DNA of 47,924 nt from positions 1 through 47,924 of the IMG/VR virus record IMGVR_UViG_3300047557_001921. One strand, given 5' to 3'. Within the stretch, counting starts at the first letter, position 1; each line of letters opens with the position of its first letter. The DNA is from a virus. Shown here one piece after another: positions 16,072 to 24,976 of this stretch. The translations under genes were made by a program, and so were the position numbers. The notes under the pieces are model-generated. The model searched no databases. It had not been told where the DNA came from and saw nothing but the letters and a program-made list of their open reading frames with translations.

Positions 16072-17389
16072 TTAATCTAACTACCCCGACCTTAGGCAGT
16101 TGAAGGTATATCACAAAATTGCTTACGGTCTTGAATGCGGCCTTGAATTTAGCTAGGTTCTTTTCAATAAGGCCTCTGTTGAAAGGGACTAGCCCCATGG
16201 TGTAGAAACTCTTCACTTCTGCAACTTCTGCCTTACCTATAGGTGACACGTACTTGATATCCGGGTAGTACCTACGAGAAACTCCTTGGTACTCATAGGG
16301 TATTGTGACTATCTCTCTAGTTTCGGTAGTGAGATCCGTAACCTTGTATTGACGTAAAAGTTTCTCCACTACTTCGGCTTCCAGCTGAGATCTAACATCG
16401 TACGTCTTTTTCTTTACCGTAACAGGACGGAGTTTGTACCGAGATGATAAGACCTTTTCCATAATGTCAGCTACGTGAGTAGGATAGGATGTGCGTACCT
16501 GGTATCGCCAGTAGTAGGTCTCCTCCATCTTCCTGATGTACCAATCTAGTTCTCTCATGTTAGTGGTGCCGTACCTTTTGATGTAGGTCTCTTTAGTTTT
16601 TCTCGCTAGGGCGGCTAGTCCCCTATCATAGGTACCGTACTCGTCCGTTAAGTTTCTTTTTCGAGATGCGACTGCTTTAGCGGCGATACTAGGCACTCTC
16701 ATTGCGTTACTCACATCTGTTTGATATCTAGCCTGCAAAGTCTTTATGCCTTTTAGGTGCCTACGAGCCCGTTCTTCTGTTGATACTTGTCCTGCGAGCT
16801 CCTTCACACTTTCCATCTTGAAAGGATTGTCTACTCCGTATTTCGCCAACCATGTCTCTTTCTTTTTCTGGAGTACGGCTTTGTTTCTAGATATATTGGT
16901 TACGCCGTACCTATCGACCAGAGTCTGCACACTTTTGCGTCTCACCTCATAACTTTGTTGAGGGAAATCTACCCCATAATTCCTGCGACAGGTTTGAATC
17001 TTCTTTTCTCTCGCCCCTTCGATGTGTGAAGGGTTGGTTACTCCGTACTTATCTAGTAAAGCTTTACGGATAGACTGCTTTACTTTAGGGTCTCGTAGGG
17101 AGCATCCTCTTTGAGCATACTGCGAGTATCGTTTGCCTACGAACAGAGTAGGTCTGCCACACCCGCAGCAACACAGGTGTTTATTGGGGTCCCTTAGAGT
17201 TAGCGCGTCGTAGGCAGCTTGAGCTAAAGGAGCTCCTTGGCGTAGTCTCTTCTTGAGAAGCTGTCTGTGTCTTCTATTAGGTAACTCTTGTATAGCCCTA
17301 ATGATACTTTTCAAGTAAAGCCGGCGGCCACCTCTGTAAATAGATTTAGGTAAAACCTTTTGTGCAACTGTGTTTAGATCAGTCTTCAT
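16025..17389 (-). CDS. Free-standing homing endonuclease, PD-(D/E)XK/Vsr-like, in the fractured RecA locus
   Basis: 454 residues, the only minus-strand gene in the window. A strong ribosome site (AGGAAGG) precedes the ATG. Features: a Cys cluster (CCCGCG, residues 73-78), then tandem modules with a KYGVTNP-type core (near 114, 138, 161, 183, 273), a repeat seen in phage homing endonucleases, and a C-terminal nuclease core YYPDIKYV...AEVKS (D377, E391, K393). It lies between the two RecA halves, an arrangement known as a fractured gene, where a stand-alone endonuclease spreads with a split intein. It should cut an intact recA allele near the insertion site; specificity is not shown by sequence. 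Codon use is AT-richer than in neighbours. Confidence 0.85.
   Translation of the reverse strand: MKTDLNTVAQKVLPKSIYRGGRRLYLKSIIRAIQELPNRRHRQLLKKRLRQGAPLAQAAYDALTLRDPNKHLCCCGCGRPTLFVGKRYSQYAQRGCSLRDPKVKQSIRKALLDKYGVTNPSHIEGAREKKIQTCRRNYGVDFPQQSYEVRRKSVQTLVDRYGVTNISRNKAVLQKKKETWLAKYGVDNPFKMESVKELAGQVSTEERARRHLKGIKTLQARYQTDVSNAMRVPSIAAKAVASRKRNLTDEYGTYDRGLAALARKTKETYIKRYGTTNMRELDWYIRKMEETYYWRYQVRTSYPTHVADIMEKVLSSRYKLRPVTVKKKTYDVRSQLEAEVVEKLLRQYKVTDLTTETREIVTIPYEYQGVSRRYYPDIKYVSPIGKAEVAEVKSFYTMGLVPFNRGLIEKNLAKFKAAFKTVSNFVIYLQLPKVGVVRLTTPEEVMTVVRSYRP
16026..16094. other. Nested inverted repeats at the fracture boundary
   Basis: Three overlapping pairings: TAAGGTC(16026-16032)/GACCTTA(16038-16044); GGGGTAGTTA(16065-16074)/TAACTACCCC(16078-16087), a perfect 10-base stem with a 3-base loop; and TAAGGTCGG(16026-16034)/CCGACCTTA(16086-16094). 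They contain the stop codons of both convergent genes (IntN and the endonuclease). No T-run follows on either strand. It may be a bidirectional transcription or RNA-stability signal, or a recombination scar. Confidence 0.7.
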
Positions 17390-17403
17390 TTCAACCTTCC
17401 TGT

Positions 17404-17415
17404 GATTAGCTAATC
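17404..17415. promoter_or_regulatory. 12-base palindrome between divergent genes
   Basis: GATTAGCTAATC is a perfect palindrome in the 35-base gap between the divergent endonuclease (minus) and the IntC-RecA gene (plus). It could be an operator or dimeric protein-binding site controlling one or both; no direct evidence. Confidence 0.45.
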
Positions 17416-17424
17416 GGAGTCCTT

Positions 17425-17586
17425 ATGAAATTACTGAAAGCGGATTTAGCCAAGCTAGGCTTAACCCCTATTGAAGTTGTAGCTAGTGCGCCCACAGGCA
17501 CACGGGAGACCGTTTACGATGTATCGTTGCCGGGGACGGAACTGGTGCCCCACAGCATTATCACTAATGGTATCGTCACTCACAAC
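17425..17586 (+). mobile_element. Split intein, C-terminal half
   Basis: 54 residues ending GIVTHN, with block F (ETVYDVSLPG) and block G (the penultimate His and terminal Asn). Followed by Ser, the +1 nucleophile. It matches the N half at 15757-16068; together they lack an endonuclease domain, which here is replaced by the separate minus-strand gene. Confidence 0.9.
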
Positions 17587-19815
17587 TCGGCAAGTCCTGA
17601 ATACTACGAAACGATCATGCGTAAGGTGACACGCAGATTGTTTACTAGCATCAGTGAAGTGTTCGGCGAAAAGGACAACAAAGGCCAGTGGGTTCACCCG
17701 CCCGTTATTCGCTATCGCTCTGAGGCTGTAGCCGAGAAGTTCTTCGACTTCCTGGCGTCGATCGAACGCAAGCTTCCAGACAAGAAACTACTCGGAGACC
17801 AGTGGTACTACGTCTACGAAGATACTAAACCTAACCGGGCCATCGTCAAGGACAAGTTCGACAAGTCTTATTTCTCCAAGACTGGCAAGTTGCGCGTACC
17901 TGCACCTGACGGCTCTTTGCAGGCCATTGTCCTGGTTGACTCGTACCCGGCGATGCTCCCAGAGAAGCAGGACGTCGACGATCCTAACAACGCTATCGCT
18001 ATGCAAGCCCGGATGTTCTCTGACCAGCTCAAGCGGGTTAAGGGCAGAATGCGCGGCAAGAGGATCGCGGTGTTCGGCATCAATCAGCTTAGGCTGAAAC
18101 CTATGGTCATGTTCGGCTGCCTGCACGGCTCCGCTCGGGTGGTCCTGGCTGACGGTAGTACGATGTTGATGGAAGACATCGTGCAAAACAAGATTAAAGG
18201 GCCGGTTATGTCGTACAACCCGGTCACTAAGAAAGTTGAGCCTAAAGCCATCAAGCGTTGGTTTAACAATGGCCACACAGATGATTGGCTTCAATTCAAG
18301 TTGGGGGGAGTAGACACCGCTAATGGACTAACCAGTCTTAGGTGTACCCCCAACCATTTGTTGATGAGTGGCAAAGGTAAACTCAAGAGGGCGAAGTCCT
18401 TTAAAGACGGCGACACCTTGATGTTAACCAGTTTGAAGCCTGCCTTAAATGAGGTTCAGCGCCAGGTAATACTAGGGTCTATTCTGGGCGACGGTTGGTT
18501 CAAGGTCAAGAACCGAGGTTTTGGTGTTAGAGGCGGTTTCGCTCACAAAGAGGCAGATTCCAGTTATGTGGAATACAAAGCCAACTTGCTGGGGTCTTAC
18601 GGACAACCCGCCTACGGGGGGAAAATGCTAACCGTAGAGACGTGCATGATGCACGAACCTTGGCTAACACAGATTGTAAAAACCGCAAAGGGGAAAGGGC
18701 GAAAGTACCATTTCTGCAAAGAGCTATTCGAGAAGATTGAGCCTTTAGGTCTAGCTATCTGGCTAATGGATGATGGCGCACGTTCAGGTAAACCTGGAGT
18801 AGGGACCTTGTCGTACAGCCTAGAGGACACTCGGAAAATATCTCGAGCATTGAACAGAAAGTTTGGCACCAAGTGCCGAGTCAAAGTTCATAGAGACAAA
18901 TATGCTCCTACAGGATATGGGTATGGGGTGCAGTTCTGTGAAAAAATGATGGCGTTGATAGCCCCGTATTTATATGAACCGTTCTACGAAGGGTTTACCA
19001 CTAAGCACAGAGATTTGCCGGGATTCGCCTCCGCTAAAGTAACGCCCTTGCCTCCAGGGGACAGATTTACTTATCCTGCGGTGATACGTTCTATCACTCC
19101 TGGGGCACCTACCCAGAGCGTTAATGGTCGGCTGATAGGTAATACCAAGTACGACCTAGAGATAGAAGGTAATCACTTGTACGTGGTTAACGGAGCCGTT
19201 GTCCATAATTCTCCGGAGTACGAGCCGGCCGGAGAAGCCCTCAAGCTCTATTCGGACGTGCGGCTCAAGTGCACCTCGCGGGCTATCTCTGCGGTGGATG
19301 GTGCTAAGGGCAAAGGTCAAATCGAACTGGAGCCGTCCTTGACTGGCGATGGCGATGACGAGTACCGCTATGTCCACATCAGGGCGCATAAGAACAAGCT
19401 GAGTGTGCCTTACCTAGAGTGCTTCCTGCGCTTGTGGATCAAAGACGTTGATGGTGTCGCTCAGGGTTTTGACCTGGTCTACGACACGTATGAGTACCTG
19501 CGGTCTACAGGTCAAGCCACAGGTAACCGTAAGGCCATCCACATCCACTTGCACGGTCAGGAGAAACCTTTCCGCAGGCCTCTTCCTTGGAGCGTCTTCA
19601 AGACTCTTATCTTAGGTGACAAGCCTAAGATCAAGTCCATCTTCACTAAGCTAGGGCTAAAGCCGATGATGCTGCGTACCTTCTGCGAAAAGCAAATGAA
19701 GTCCGGGAAAGGGTTGGACCTCTACTTTGCTCACCAGAAGGCTGCGAAGAAGGCGGCTATCGCCAAGAAGAAAGCTAACCCGGATGCGGACGACGAAGGC
19801 GGCAGTGAGGAGTAA
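17425..19815 (+). CDS. Split-intein C half fused to RecA/UvsX central and C-terminal parts, with a second intein
   Basis: 796 residues. Residues 1-54 are an intein C half (VYDVSLPGTELV...GIVTHN) followed by Ser55 as +1 extein. Residues 55-231 continue RecA (SPEYYETI; AIVLVDSYPAM; INQLRLKPMVMFG). A second intein occupies 232-595. Residues 596-796 resume with SPEYEPAGEALKLYSDVRL, matching the RecA motif after INQ-R-K-G-V-M-F-G, then a lysine-rich C-terminus. Extein total with the N part is about 489 residues, longer than E. coli RecA. The product should form filaments on ssDNA and drive strand exchange after one trans and one cis splice. A GGAG-like site precedes the ATG. Confidence 0.92.
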   Translation: MKLLKADLAKLGLTPIEVVASAPTGTRETVYDVSLPGTELVPHSIITNGIVTHNSASPEYYETIMRKVTRRLFTSISEVFGEKDNKGQWVHPPVIRYRSEAVAEKFFDFLASIERKLPDKKLLGDQWYYVYEDTKPNRAIVKDKFDKSYFSKTGKLRVPAPDGSLQAIVLVDSYPAMLPEKQDVDDPNNAIAMQARMFSDQLKRVKGRMRGKRIAVFGINQLRLKPMVMFGCLHGSARVVLADGSTMLMEDIVQNKIKGPVMSYNPVTKKVEPKAIKRWFNNGHTDDWLQFKLGGVDTANGLTSLRCTPNHLLMSGKGKLKRAKSFKDGDTLMLTSLKPALNEVQRQVILGSILGDGWFKVKNRGFGVRGGFAHKEADSSYVEYKANLLGSYGQPAYGGKMLTVETCMMHEPWLTQIVKTAKGKGRKYHFCKELFEKIEPLGLAIWLMDDGARSGKPGVGTLSYSLEDTRKISRALNRKFGTKCRVKVHRDKYAPTGYGYGVQFCEKMMALIAPYLYEPFYEGFTTKHRDLPGFASAKVTPLPPGDRFTYPAVIRSITPGAPTQSVNGRLIGNTKYDLEIEGNHLYVVNGAVVHNSPEYEPAGEALKLYSDVRLKCTSRAISAVDGAKGKGQIELEPSLTGDGDDEYRYVHIRAHKNKLSVPYLECFLRLWIKDVDGVAQGFDLVYDTYEYLRSTGQATGNRKAIHIHLHGQEKPFRRPLPWSVFKTLILGDKPKIKSIFTKLGLKPMMLRTFCEKQMKSGKGLDLYFAHQKAAKKAAIAKKKANPDADDEGGSEE
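18118..19209 (+). mobile_element. Second intein in RecA, LAGLIDADG type
   Basis: 364 residues from Cys232 (CLHGSARVVLADGSTMLMEDI) to N595 (YVVNGAVVHN), +1 Ser. LAGLIDADG-like motifs are ILGSILGDGW and LAIWLMDDGA. It interrupts MFG/SPE near the DNA-binding loop 2 region of RecA. Splicing restores GSPEYEPAGEAL. A contiguous cis-splicing intein in a gene also dependent on a trans-splicing one is rare. Confidence 0.93.
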
Positions 19816-19818
19816 CAC

Positions 19819-20847
19819 ATGCTGGAAGGCGTAGGTATCGGCGACCTCCATTTCGATAAGCTCAACAAGTTGTTTCCTAAAGCCGACGACCTTATCGTAG
19901 CCGAAGTAACGAAGGTTCTAGACTACGCGGTGGATCGTGGCGTGCGTAACGTGTTCTTCTACGGTGACGTAGGGGACACGGCTCGCATGTCCTATGAGGC
20001 TAACCTAGCCTTCTGGGACCTCCTGTTTCGGGATGACTACAGTGGCTTACTGTTTGACGTGATCTTAGGGAACCACGACTTCGATGAACACGGCCGACAC
20101 TCCTTAGAGCTGCTGTCCTGGGTACACCGTCACTTTGGTGGTGAGAGGAAGCTGCGAGTCCATACGCAGCCCTCGGTCATTACTATGGGCGGTGTACCTG
20201 TTCAGTTCCTCCCTTATCCTTATGTCAAGACTCGCGCCGACTGTCTTAACGTAGGTCACTTCGAGAGTTCAGGGTCCATCCGCGACAACGGCATGAGGAT
20301 ATCTAAAGGTGTTTCCACCAAGCACCTGTCTCTCGTAGGGCATCTACACACGCCACATAGTGTTAATAGACATTACTTCTCCGGTACCTTGTACCAAACC
20401 AACTTCGGTGAATCTCTGCCGAAGAAGTTTCACCATTTCAAGGTCGCATCTGACCTGACGCACAAGATAAAGATGGTCCCTAACGACCCGGACTTCAAGC
20501 TGATCAACTTGGAGATCTGGGGAACGAAAGACCTGAAAAAGATTAGCCCTAACCCTCTGCACCTCTACAAGGTCTACGTCCAAGAAGGAGTAATAATGGA
20601 CGAGAACTCCTTTGCCCCTTACCCTAACGTGGTGAAGATCATATTCTTCAAGACGAAAGGCGAGTTGAAAACCTTGTTGGAAGAGGAGTGGCGATCGGCA
20701 GAGTCGGTAACCAGCTTGTACCAGCCTAAGGCTGACCTGAAAGCCTTCCTTACCAAGCGACAAGTGGATGCGCCCTTGCGCCGTCGAGTGCTGGAGCTGC
20801 ACAAACAGATCTTTGAATCCAACCTGAGGAAACCAGATAATGGCTGA
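19819..20847 (+). CDS. Recombination nuclease subunit, SbcD/gp47-like
   Basis: 342 residues of the calcineurin-type metallophosphoesterase family: GDLHFDK (residues 8-14), YGDVGD, GNHDFDEH and GHLHTPH supply the metal-binding Asp/His/Asn residues. Like T4 gp47 or SbcD it should be the nuclease subunit that pairs with the gp46/SbcC-like ATPase at 21957, resecting DNA ends for the RecA-like protein encoded just before. A GAGGAG site lies at the end of the preceding gene. It overlaps the clamp-loader gene by 8 bases, which sits between the two nuclease subunits. Confidence 0.88.
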   Translation: MLEGVGIGDLHFDKLNKLFPKADDLIVAEVTKVLDYAVDRGVRNVFFYGDVGDTARMSYEANLAFWDLLFRDDYSGLLFDVILGNHDFDEHGRHSLELLSWVHRHFGGERKLRVHTQPSVITMGGVPVQFLPYPYVKTRADCLNVGHFESSGSIRDNGMRISKGVSTKHLSLVGHLHTPHSVNRHYFSGTLYQTNFGESLPKKFHHFKVASDLTHKIKMVPNDPDFKLINLEIWGTKDLKKISPNPLHLYKVYVQEGVIMDENSFAPYPNVVKIIFFKTKGELKTLLEEEWRSAESVTSLYQPKADLKAFLTKRQVDAPLRRRVLELHKQIFESNLRKPDNG

Positions 20848-21955
20848 CGCCTTCCACCTTAAGTACCGGCCCACTCGTTTGTCCCAGATCATCGGTCATG
20901 ACGTGGCTACTACTCGCCTTAGAGGCGTCATCAAGACCAACAAATTTCCAAATGCGTTTCTGATAACAGGGCCCACCTCCGTAGGCAAGACAACCCTAGC
21001 TCGATGTTTTGCCGCAGACGTTCTGGACTCCGACGACGTAGAGCGTCACCCTGATTACCTGGAGAAGAACGCAGGTTCCGAAGGCGGCATCGACGATGTA
21101 CGGGAACTTGTGTCCGTATCGTTGCTTCACCCTATGCGTGGCAAGAAGCGGTTCATCGTTATCGACGAGGCCCAGAAGCTAACAGGTGCGGCAGCCAACG
21201 CCATCTTGAAACCTCTGGAGCAACCACCCAAGAACACGGTGTTCATCTTGTGCTCCATGGAGCCGGAGAAATTCGCCTCAGGCGCAGGCAGAGCCATTGC
21301 GAACAGATGCTCCCACTTAATCCTTGAGTCCCCTACCTTGAGCATGGTGGCACGGTACCTCATGCGTATCTGCAAGAGCGAAAAGCTGTCTATGGACAAA
21401 GAGGTGATCAAGAAGATCGCCCGGTTCTCTAGCGGGGAGATGCGAGCCGCAGCTTCACTCCTTGAGTCTATCGTGCAGTACACCGCAGGCACTGACGGTG
21501 ATGTCAGCGAGGACGACATCCTCAAGGTACTGAAAGACTCGGTGACCGTAGAGGACGAGTTGGCTGTACGTATCTTGGTTGGCGTGTACTCGCACAAGTT
21601 CTCTGTGGTACAGAAGGCTATCCTGGATGCAGGAGACTCCTTCACTCTCATCAACAAGCTACTGCACATGAACGCCTACGTGCTCAACAGGCATGTATTG
21701 AAAGACGAGAGGCATCCTAAAGTGTGGCCGAACGTCTACGGCGACGAGGTTATTGGTTGGGTCAACAAGCTCAGCGAACAAGATAGTGGTAAGCACCTGG
21801 CCGCCTCTGCCAACCGTATTTTGACCTACGCTACCACGCAAGCCGCTCTAGTATCTCTGCGGCAGCAGGCTGCCAGTTTCCTAGTGCCGGAGCAGAATTT
21901 GATTAGCGCCTGCATGTACTCTTTGATCCGAGACCTTCGTACTTCCCTCAAATAA
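20840..21955 (+). CDS. Clamp loader ATPase subunit (gp44/DnaX/RFC-like)
   Basis: 371 residues. N-terminal LKYRP typical of clamp loaders; Walker A GPTSVGKTT (44-52); Walker B IDEAQ (D109, E110); sensor-type IANRCS like the SRC motif; C-terminal helical domain. It should load the sliding clamp (candidate at 28150) on primed DNA for the split polymerase. ATG overlaps the preceding gene's end by 8 bases. No separate gp62-like small subunit was recognised in this window. Confidence 0.88.
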   Translation: MADAFHLKYRPTRLSQIIGHDVATTRLRGVIKTNKFPNAFLITGPTSVGKTTLARCFAADVLDSDDVERHPDYLEKNAGSEGGIDDVRELVSVSLLHPMRGKKRFIVIDEAQKLTGAAANAILKPLEQPPKNTVFILCSMEPEKFASGAGRAIANRCSHLILESPTLSMVARYLMRICKSEKLSMDKEVIKKIARFSSGEMRAAASLLESIVQYTAGTDGDVSEDDILKVLKDSVTVEDELAVRILVGVYSHKFSVVQKAILDAGDSFTLINKLLHMNAYVLNRHVLKDERHPKVWPNVYGDEVIGWVNKLSEQDSGKHLAASANRILTYATTQAALVSLRQQAASFLVPEQNLISACMYSLIRDLRTSLK

Positions 21956-21956
21956 C

Positions 21957-24188
21957 ATGTCACACCTGGTCTACGAACGACTAAAGGTTAAGAACTCTGA
22001 CATCTACGGCGAGGCTGACCTAGACCTCGCCTACCAAGGCATTACCGTCATCTACGGCTTAAACAAGGATGCTAACCACGGGTCCACTAATGCTGCAGGT
22101 AAGTCTAGGCTGTTTAGTTACATCCCCGAGTTGCTATTTAACTCCTCGCCCTTGGTGTCTAAGAGGGACAAGAGGACTAGTGGTGTAGAGAAACTGGCCT
22201 TGAGCCGAGGTGACGATCACCTAGTGGTGACACGCACTGGCCGTAAAGGTGGCGAATCCCTGTCGTTGAATCTGAACGGCAAGGAACTAGGAACCCGGAC
22301 CAAGTCCTACGCCCAACAGAGGCTAGCTAAGTTCCTCGACCGAACGGAAGAGGAATTCTACACCCTAGACTACGTCGACTCGGCTCGTCCTAATCTCTTC
22401 CAGCGAGGCACTACTGCACAACGCCGCACTTTCCTTATCGACCTGTTTCGATTGGAGGAGATTGACCTTGTGCGGAAATTGTTCGCGCAGGAATTGCGGA
22501 AGCTGGTTACTGACAAGGCTGTATTTAAAGAGCTAGTTCAGCAGTACAAGAAATTGAAAGCTGACCTGGGTGAAGTAGATGTGGCAGCACTCAAGGTGCA
22601 GGTCAGCAAGGGGCAGGAAGTCTTGGCTGACCTTACTGCTAAGGTGGAGGAACTGCGGTCAATTCAGACGCTGATAGACCTGGAGAAGGCTAACCGCAAG
22701 CAGGTGGCTTTACTCCTAGAGTCAGGCATATCGTTGGCTGAGGATTGGTCTGAGTACACTGAGCGCCTGCAGAGCAAACAGGCTAGGCTGGAGCTACTCG
22801 AAGACGAGGCTCGAAGGTACGCCGCGTATCGTCAGCAGAGGCTGGAGTGGGAAGAGTCCAACACCCTAGTCTTGCGTAAGCTAGCCAAGCTCAAGCTAGA
22901 CAAAGACCTGACCAAGGCCAAGATACAAGCCTTTGCCAGCAAGTACAAACAAGCATCAGACAGGCTTGCCGACTTGCTAGAGGAGAAGGAAGAACTCACC
23001 TCCTCAATGCCTGCTAAGGTAGATTTTGACAGGGACGACTTGCTGGTTAACCGCAAGAACCTCGAGGCGCAGATACACAACTTCCAGAGTCTGATTGACC
23101 TAAAGGATCAGCTCACTAAAGGCAATTGCCCTACGTGCAAGCAGGCTGTGCCCTCAGGTTTGTTTATAGGCCTGTCGACCAAAGTAGCCAAGCTGCAAAG
23201 CCGTTTGGACAAAGCGGAAGAAGCGCACAAAGCGAAAGAGATACTAGACAAGCGGAAGCAGATTAGGAGTAGCTTAGACGAGGTGCAAGCCAAGATATCC
23301 GTCTGCGAAGCGGCTGTGCGTAGGTACAAACCCTATGTGGCCGCCGCGGCCTTGCACGATGAATTGTCCCTTCCTCCGGCCAAGCAGCCTAAGCCTAAGA
23401 GAGACTTAGCCTCGGTTAAATCCTCTCTGCGCCAGGTAACGGCAGCCTTGGTGTTGGTGGATACCCTTCGACCGATTCAAGATCAGCTGCGTAAGGCACA
23501 GAAGCTAACCAAAGCCCAGCGGTACTCGTGCAGTCACCTCGACGAACTCAAGGACGAACTTACTAGGCATATAGAGAAGCTGCCTCACCGTCAGTCGCGC
23601 CTAGATCAAGCCTTGCAGGCCCAGACCCAGATAAAGGAAGTACGCGCCAAGTTGGCCCCCTTGAGAGCGTCGATAAACGACGAAGAGGCACTCAAGCTCT
23701 TGGTGGAAGCCTATGGTAACGAGGGCATTAAGAAATTGATGGTGCAGCGAGTAGCCAAGCACCTCGAGGATTGCCTCAACAAGTACGCACGATTCGTCTA
23801 CTCTGAGTCTTACAAATTCGAGATACGCCTAGGTACTCAGTTCGAGATACTAGTGCACAAGCGGTACCTAGGTAAAGTGAAGACAGTTGAGGTACGCAGG
23901 CTGTCTGGTGCAGAGTCCCGCATGTTCAGCCTGCTGCTTATCATGAGTTTTGTATCTCTGATGCCGGAGTCTCGCAGGTCAAACCTTCTAATTCTAGACG
24001 AACCGTCCGCCAACATGGGTGAAGAGATGCGTAATAGTTTCTGGAGTTTCTTGCCTGTACTGAACAAAGTGATACCGCACATTGTGGTGATCACACCGAA
24101 CTCGTCCGAGGGGTTAGAGTCTGCCCGGTGCTTTACTGCGGTGAAGAAGAACGGTGTCTCTCGGTTGGTGGAGGGACGTCCGCGATGA
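21957..24188 (+). CDS. Recombination nuclease ATPase subunit, SbcC/gp46-like
   Basis: 743 residues with the Rad50 layout: Walker A (STNAAGKS, ending near 50), a long coiled coil, a zinc hook CPTC (391-394), a second coiled coil, the ABC signature LSGAES, and Walker B LLILDEPSAN (D681, E682). It should form a complex with the gp47/SbcD-like protein to process DNA ends. It starts one base after the clamp-loader stop. Its stop overlaps the next gene's ATG. Confidence 0.9.
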   Translation: MSHLVYERLKVKNSDIYGEADLDLAYQGITVIYGLNKDANHGSTNAAGKSRLFSYIPELLFNSSPLVSKRDKRTSGVEKLALSRGDDHLVVTRTGRKGGESLSLNLNGKELGTRTKSYAQQRLAKFLDRTEEEFYTLDYVDSARPNLFQRGTTAQRRTFLIDLFRLEEIDLVRKLFAQELRKLVTDKAVFKELVQQYKKLKADLGEVDVAALKVQVSKGQEVLADLTAKVEELRSIQTLIDLEKANRKQVALLLESGISLAEDWSEYTERLQSKQARLELLEDEARRYAAYRQQRLEWEESNTLVLRKLAKLKLDKDLTKAKIQAFASKYKQASDRLADLLEEKEELTSSMPAKVDFDRDDLLVNRKNLEAQIHNFQSLIDLKDQLTKGNCPTCKQAVPSGLFIGLSTKVAKLQSRLDKAEEAHKAKEILDKRKQIRSSLDEVQAKISVCEAAVRRYKPYVAAAALHDELSLPPAKQPKPKRDLASVKSSLRQVTAALVLVDTLRPIQDQLRKAQKLTKAQRYSCSHLDELKDELTRHIEKLPHRQSRLDQALQAQTQIKEVRAKLAPLRASINDEEALKLLVEAYGNEGIKKLMVQRVAKHLEDCLNKYARFVYSESYKFEIRLGTQFEILVHKRYLGKVKTVEVRRLSGAESRMFSLLLIMSFVSLMPESRRSNLLILDEPSANMGEEMRNSFWSFLPVLNKVIPHIVVITPNSSEGLESARCFTAVKKNGVSRLVEGRPR

Positions 24189-24925
24189 TGCTGAAAAAAG
24201 TCTATGGCGTGTGCCATACAACCTACCTAGAATTCCTGTATCTCTGCCAGAGCCAGTCCTTAAATTTCGGCTACGTTACCCCTCAGGGAGTCCGTAAAGA
24301 GATTCTGGGCGAAGACGTAGTGCCGTTCCCTTTGTACTTCCAATCTCTCCCTTTGCTACTTCGGATAAAGTCCCGGCTCAAGAAGCCTTGCGTAGGCTTC
24401 GTTCCGGGTAACCCGCTTACTCTTCGAGAGTGGGGCATACCTCTGATAGGTGCTCGTCCTGCGGAAGGCGCATTGTTCAGGTACGAACTCTTTCCTGTTA
24501 GAGGCGACGACATTCGCAAAGCTTTGTCTGATCTATCGCCGGCGCCTTTGCGATACACTCCCGCCCTAGCCATTAGCCAGCTGTTGAAAATTGCCTCAGG
24601 CAAGTCCGTTTTGGCCCCTACGCAGACAGCCCTATACGCGATAAAAGATGCATCCATTCGCGGTTGGATTCAAGCCTGCTTCTTCGATTGGCTGGCTAAC
24701 GAGTTCTCCAACAAAGAATATGTCACCGCCTTGGAAGTCTTGGACGATAATGCTCGGGAGTACTTCACTAGCCTAGTAGCGAACCCTAAGATGAGTGCCT
24801 TGAGAAAAGCCGCACACATGGTACTGAGGCAAGGTTTGTCCTACGAAATTGCCGAGCAGGAATTTGGCGTTGCCGACTACGACCTCAAGTACATCTGCCA
24901 CAGACACAAGAAGAACTCGGCCTAG
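24185..24925 (+). CDS. Hypothetical protein, possible C-terminal helix-turn-helix
   Basis: 246 residues from ATG 24185, which overlaps the SbcC-like stop (ATGATG; 24188 also possible). No family is recognised. The C-terminal 50 residues (LRQGLSYEIAEQEFGVADYDLKYICHRH) look like a helix-turn-helix of the sigma-region-4 or resolvase type. The middle includes VPGNPLTLREWGIPLIGARP. It closes the recombination operon, just before motif A and the virion-gene block, so a regulator is possible but unproven. Confidence 0.6.
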   Translation: MMLKKVYGVCHTTYLEFLYLCQSQSLNFGYVTPQGVRKEILGEDVVPFPLYFQSLPLLLRIKSRLKKPCVGFVPGNPLTLREWGIPLIGARPAEGALFRYELFPVRGDDIRKALSDLSPAPLRYTPALAISQLLKIASGKSVLAPTQTALYAIKDASIRGWIQACFFDWLANEFSNKEYVTALEVLDDNAREYFTSLVANPKMSALRKAAHMVLRQGLSYEIAEQEFGVADYDLKYICHRHKKNSA

Positions 24926-24937
24926 GTGTGCCACTGA

Positions 24938-24949
24938 GTAATTTCATGT
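24938..24949 (+). promoter_or_regulatory. Recurrent motif A (GTAATTTCATGT), copy 2
   Basis: Exact copy, in the gap before the gene at 24977 (27 bases upstream). It is followed by TCCTTAACACTGATATACT; TATACT at 24964-24969 resembles a bacterial -10 box but sits too close to motif A for a normal -35 spacing. Here the motif is outside any coding sequence, which argues it is not just a coding coincidence. Confidence 0.55.
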
Positions 24950-24976
24950 GTCCTTAACACTGATATACTCTAAGCG

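Noticed and set aside
24128-24184. Upstream start for the gene ending at 24925
   Set aside because: It lies inside the SbcC-like gene; the ATG at 24185 makes the usual overlap with the stop.
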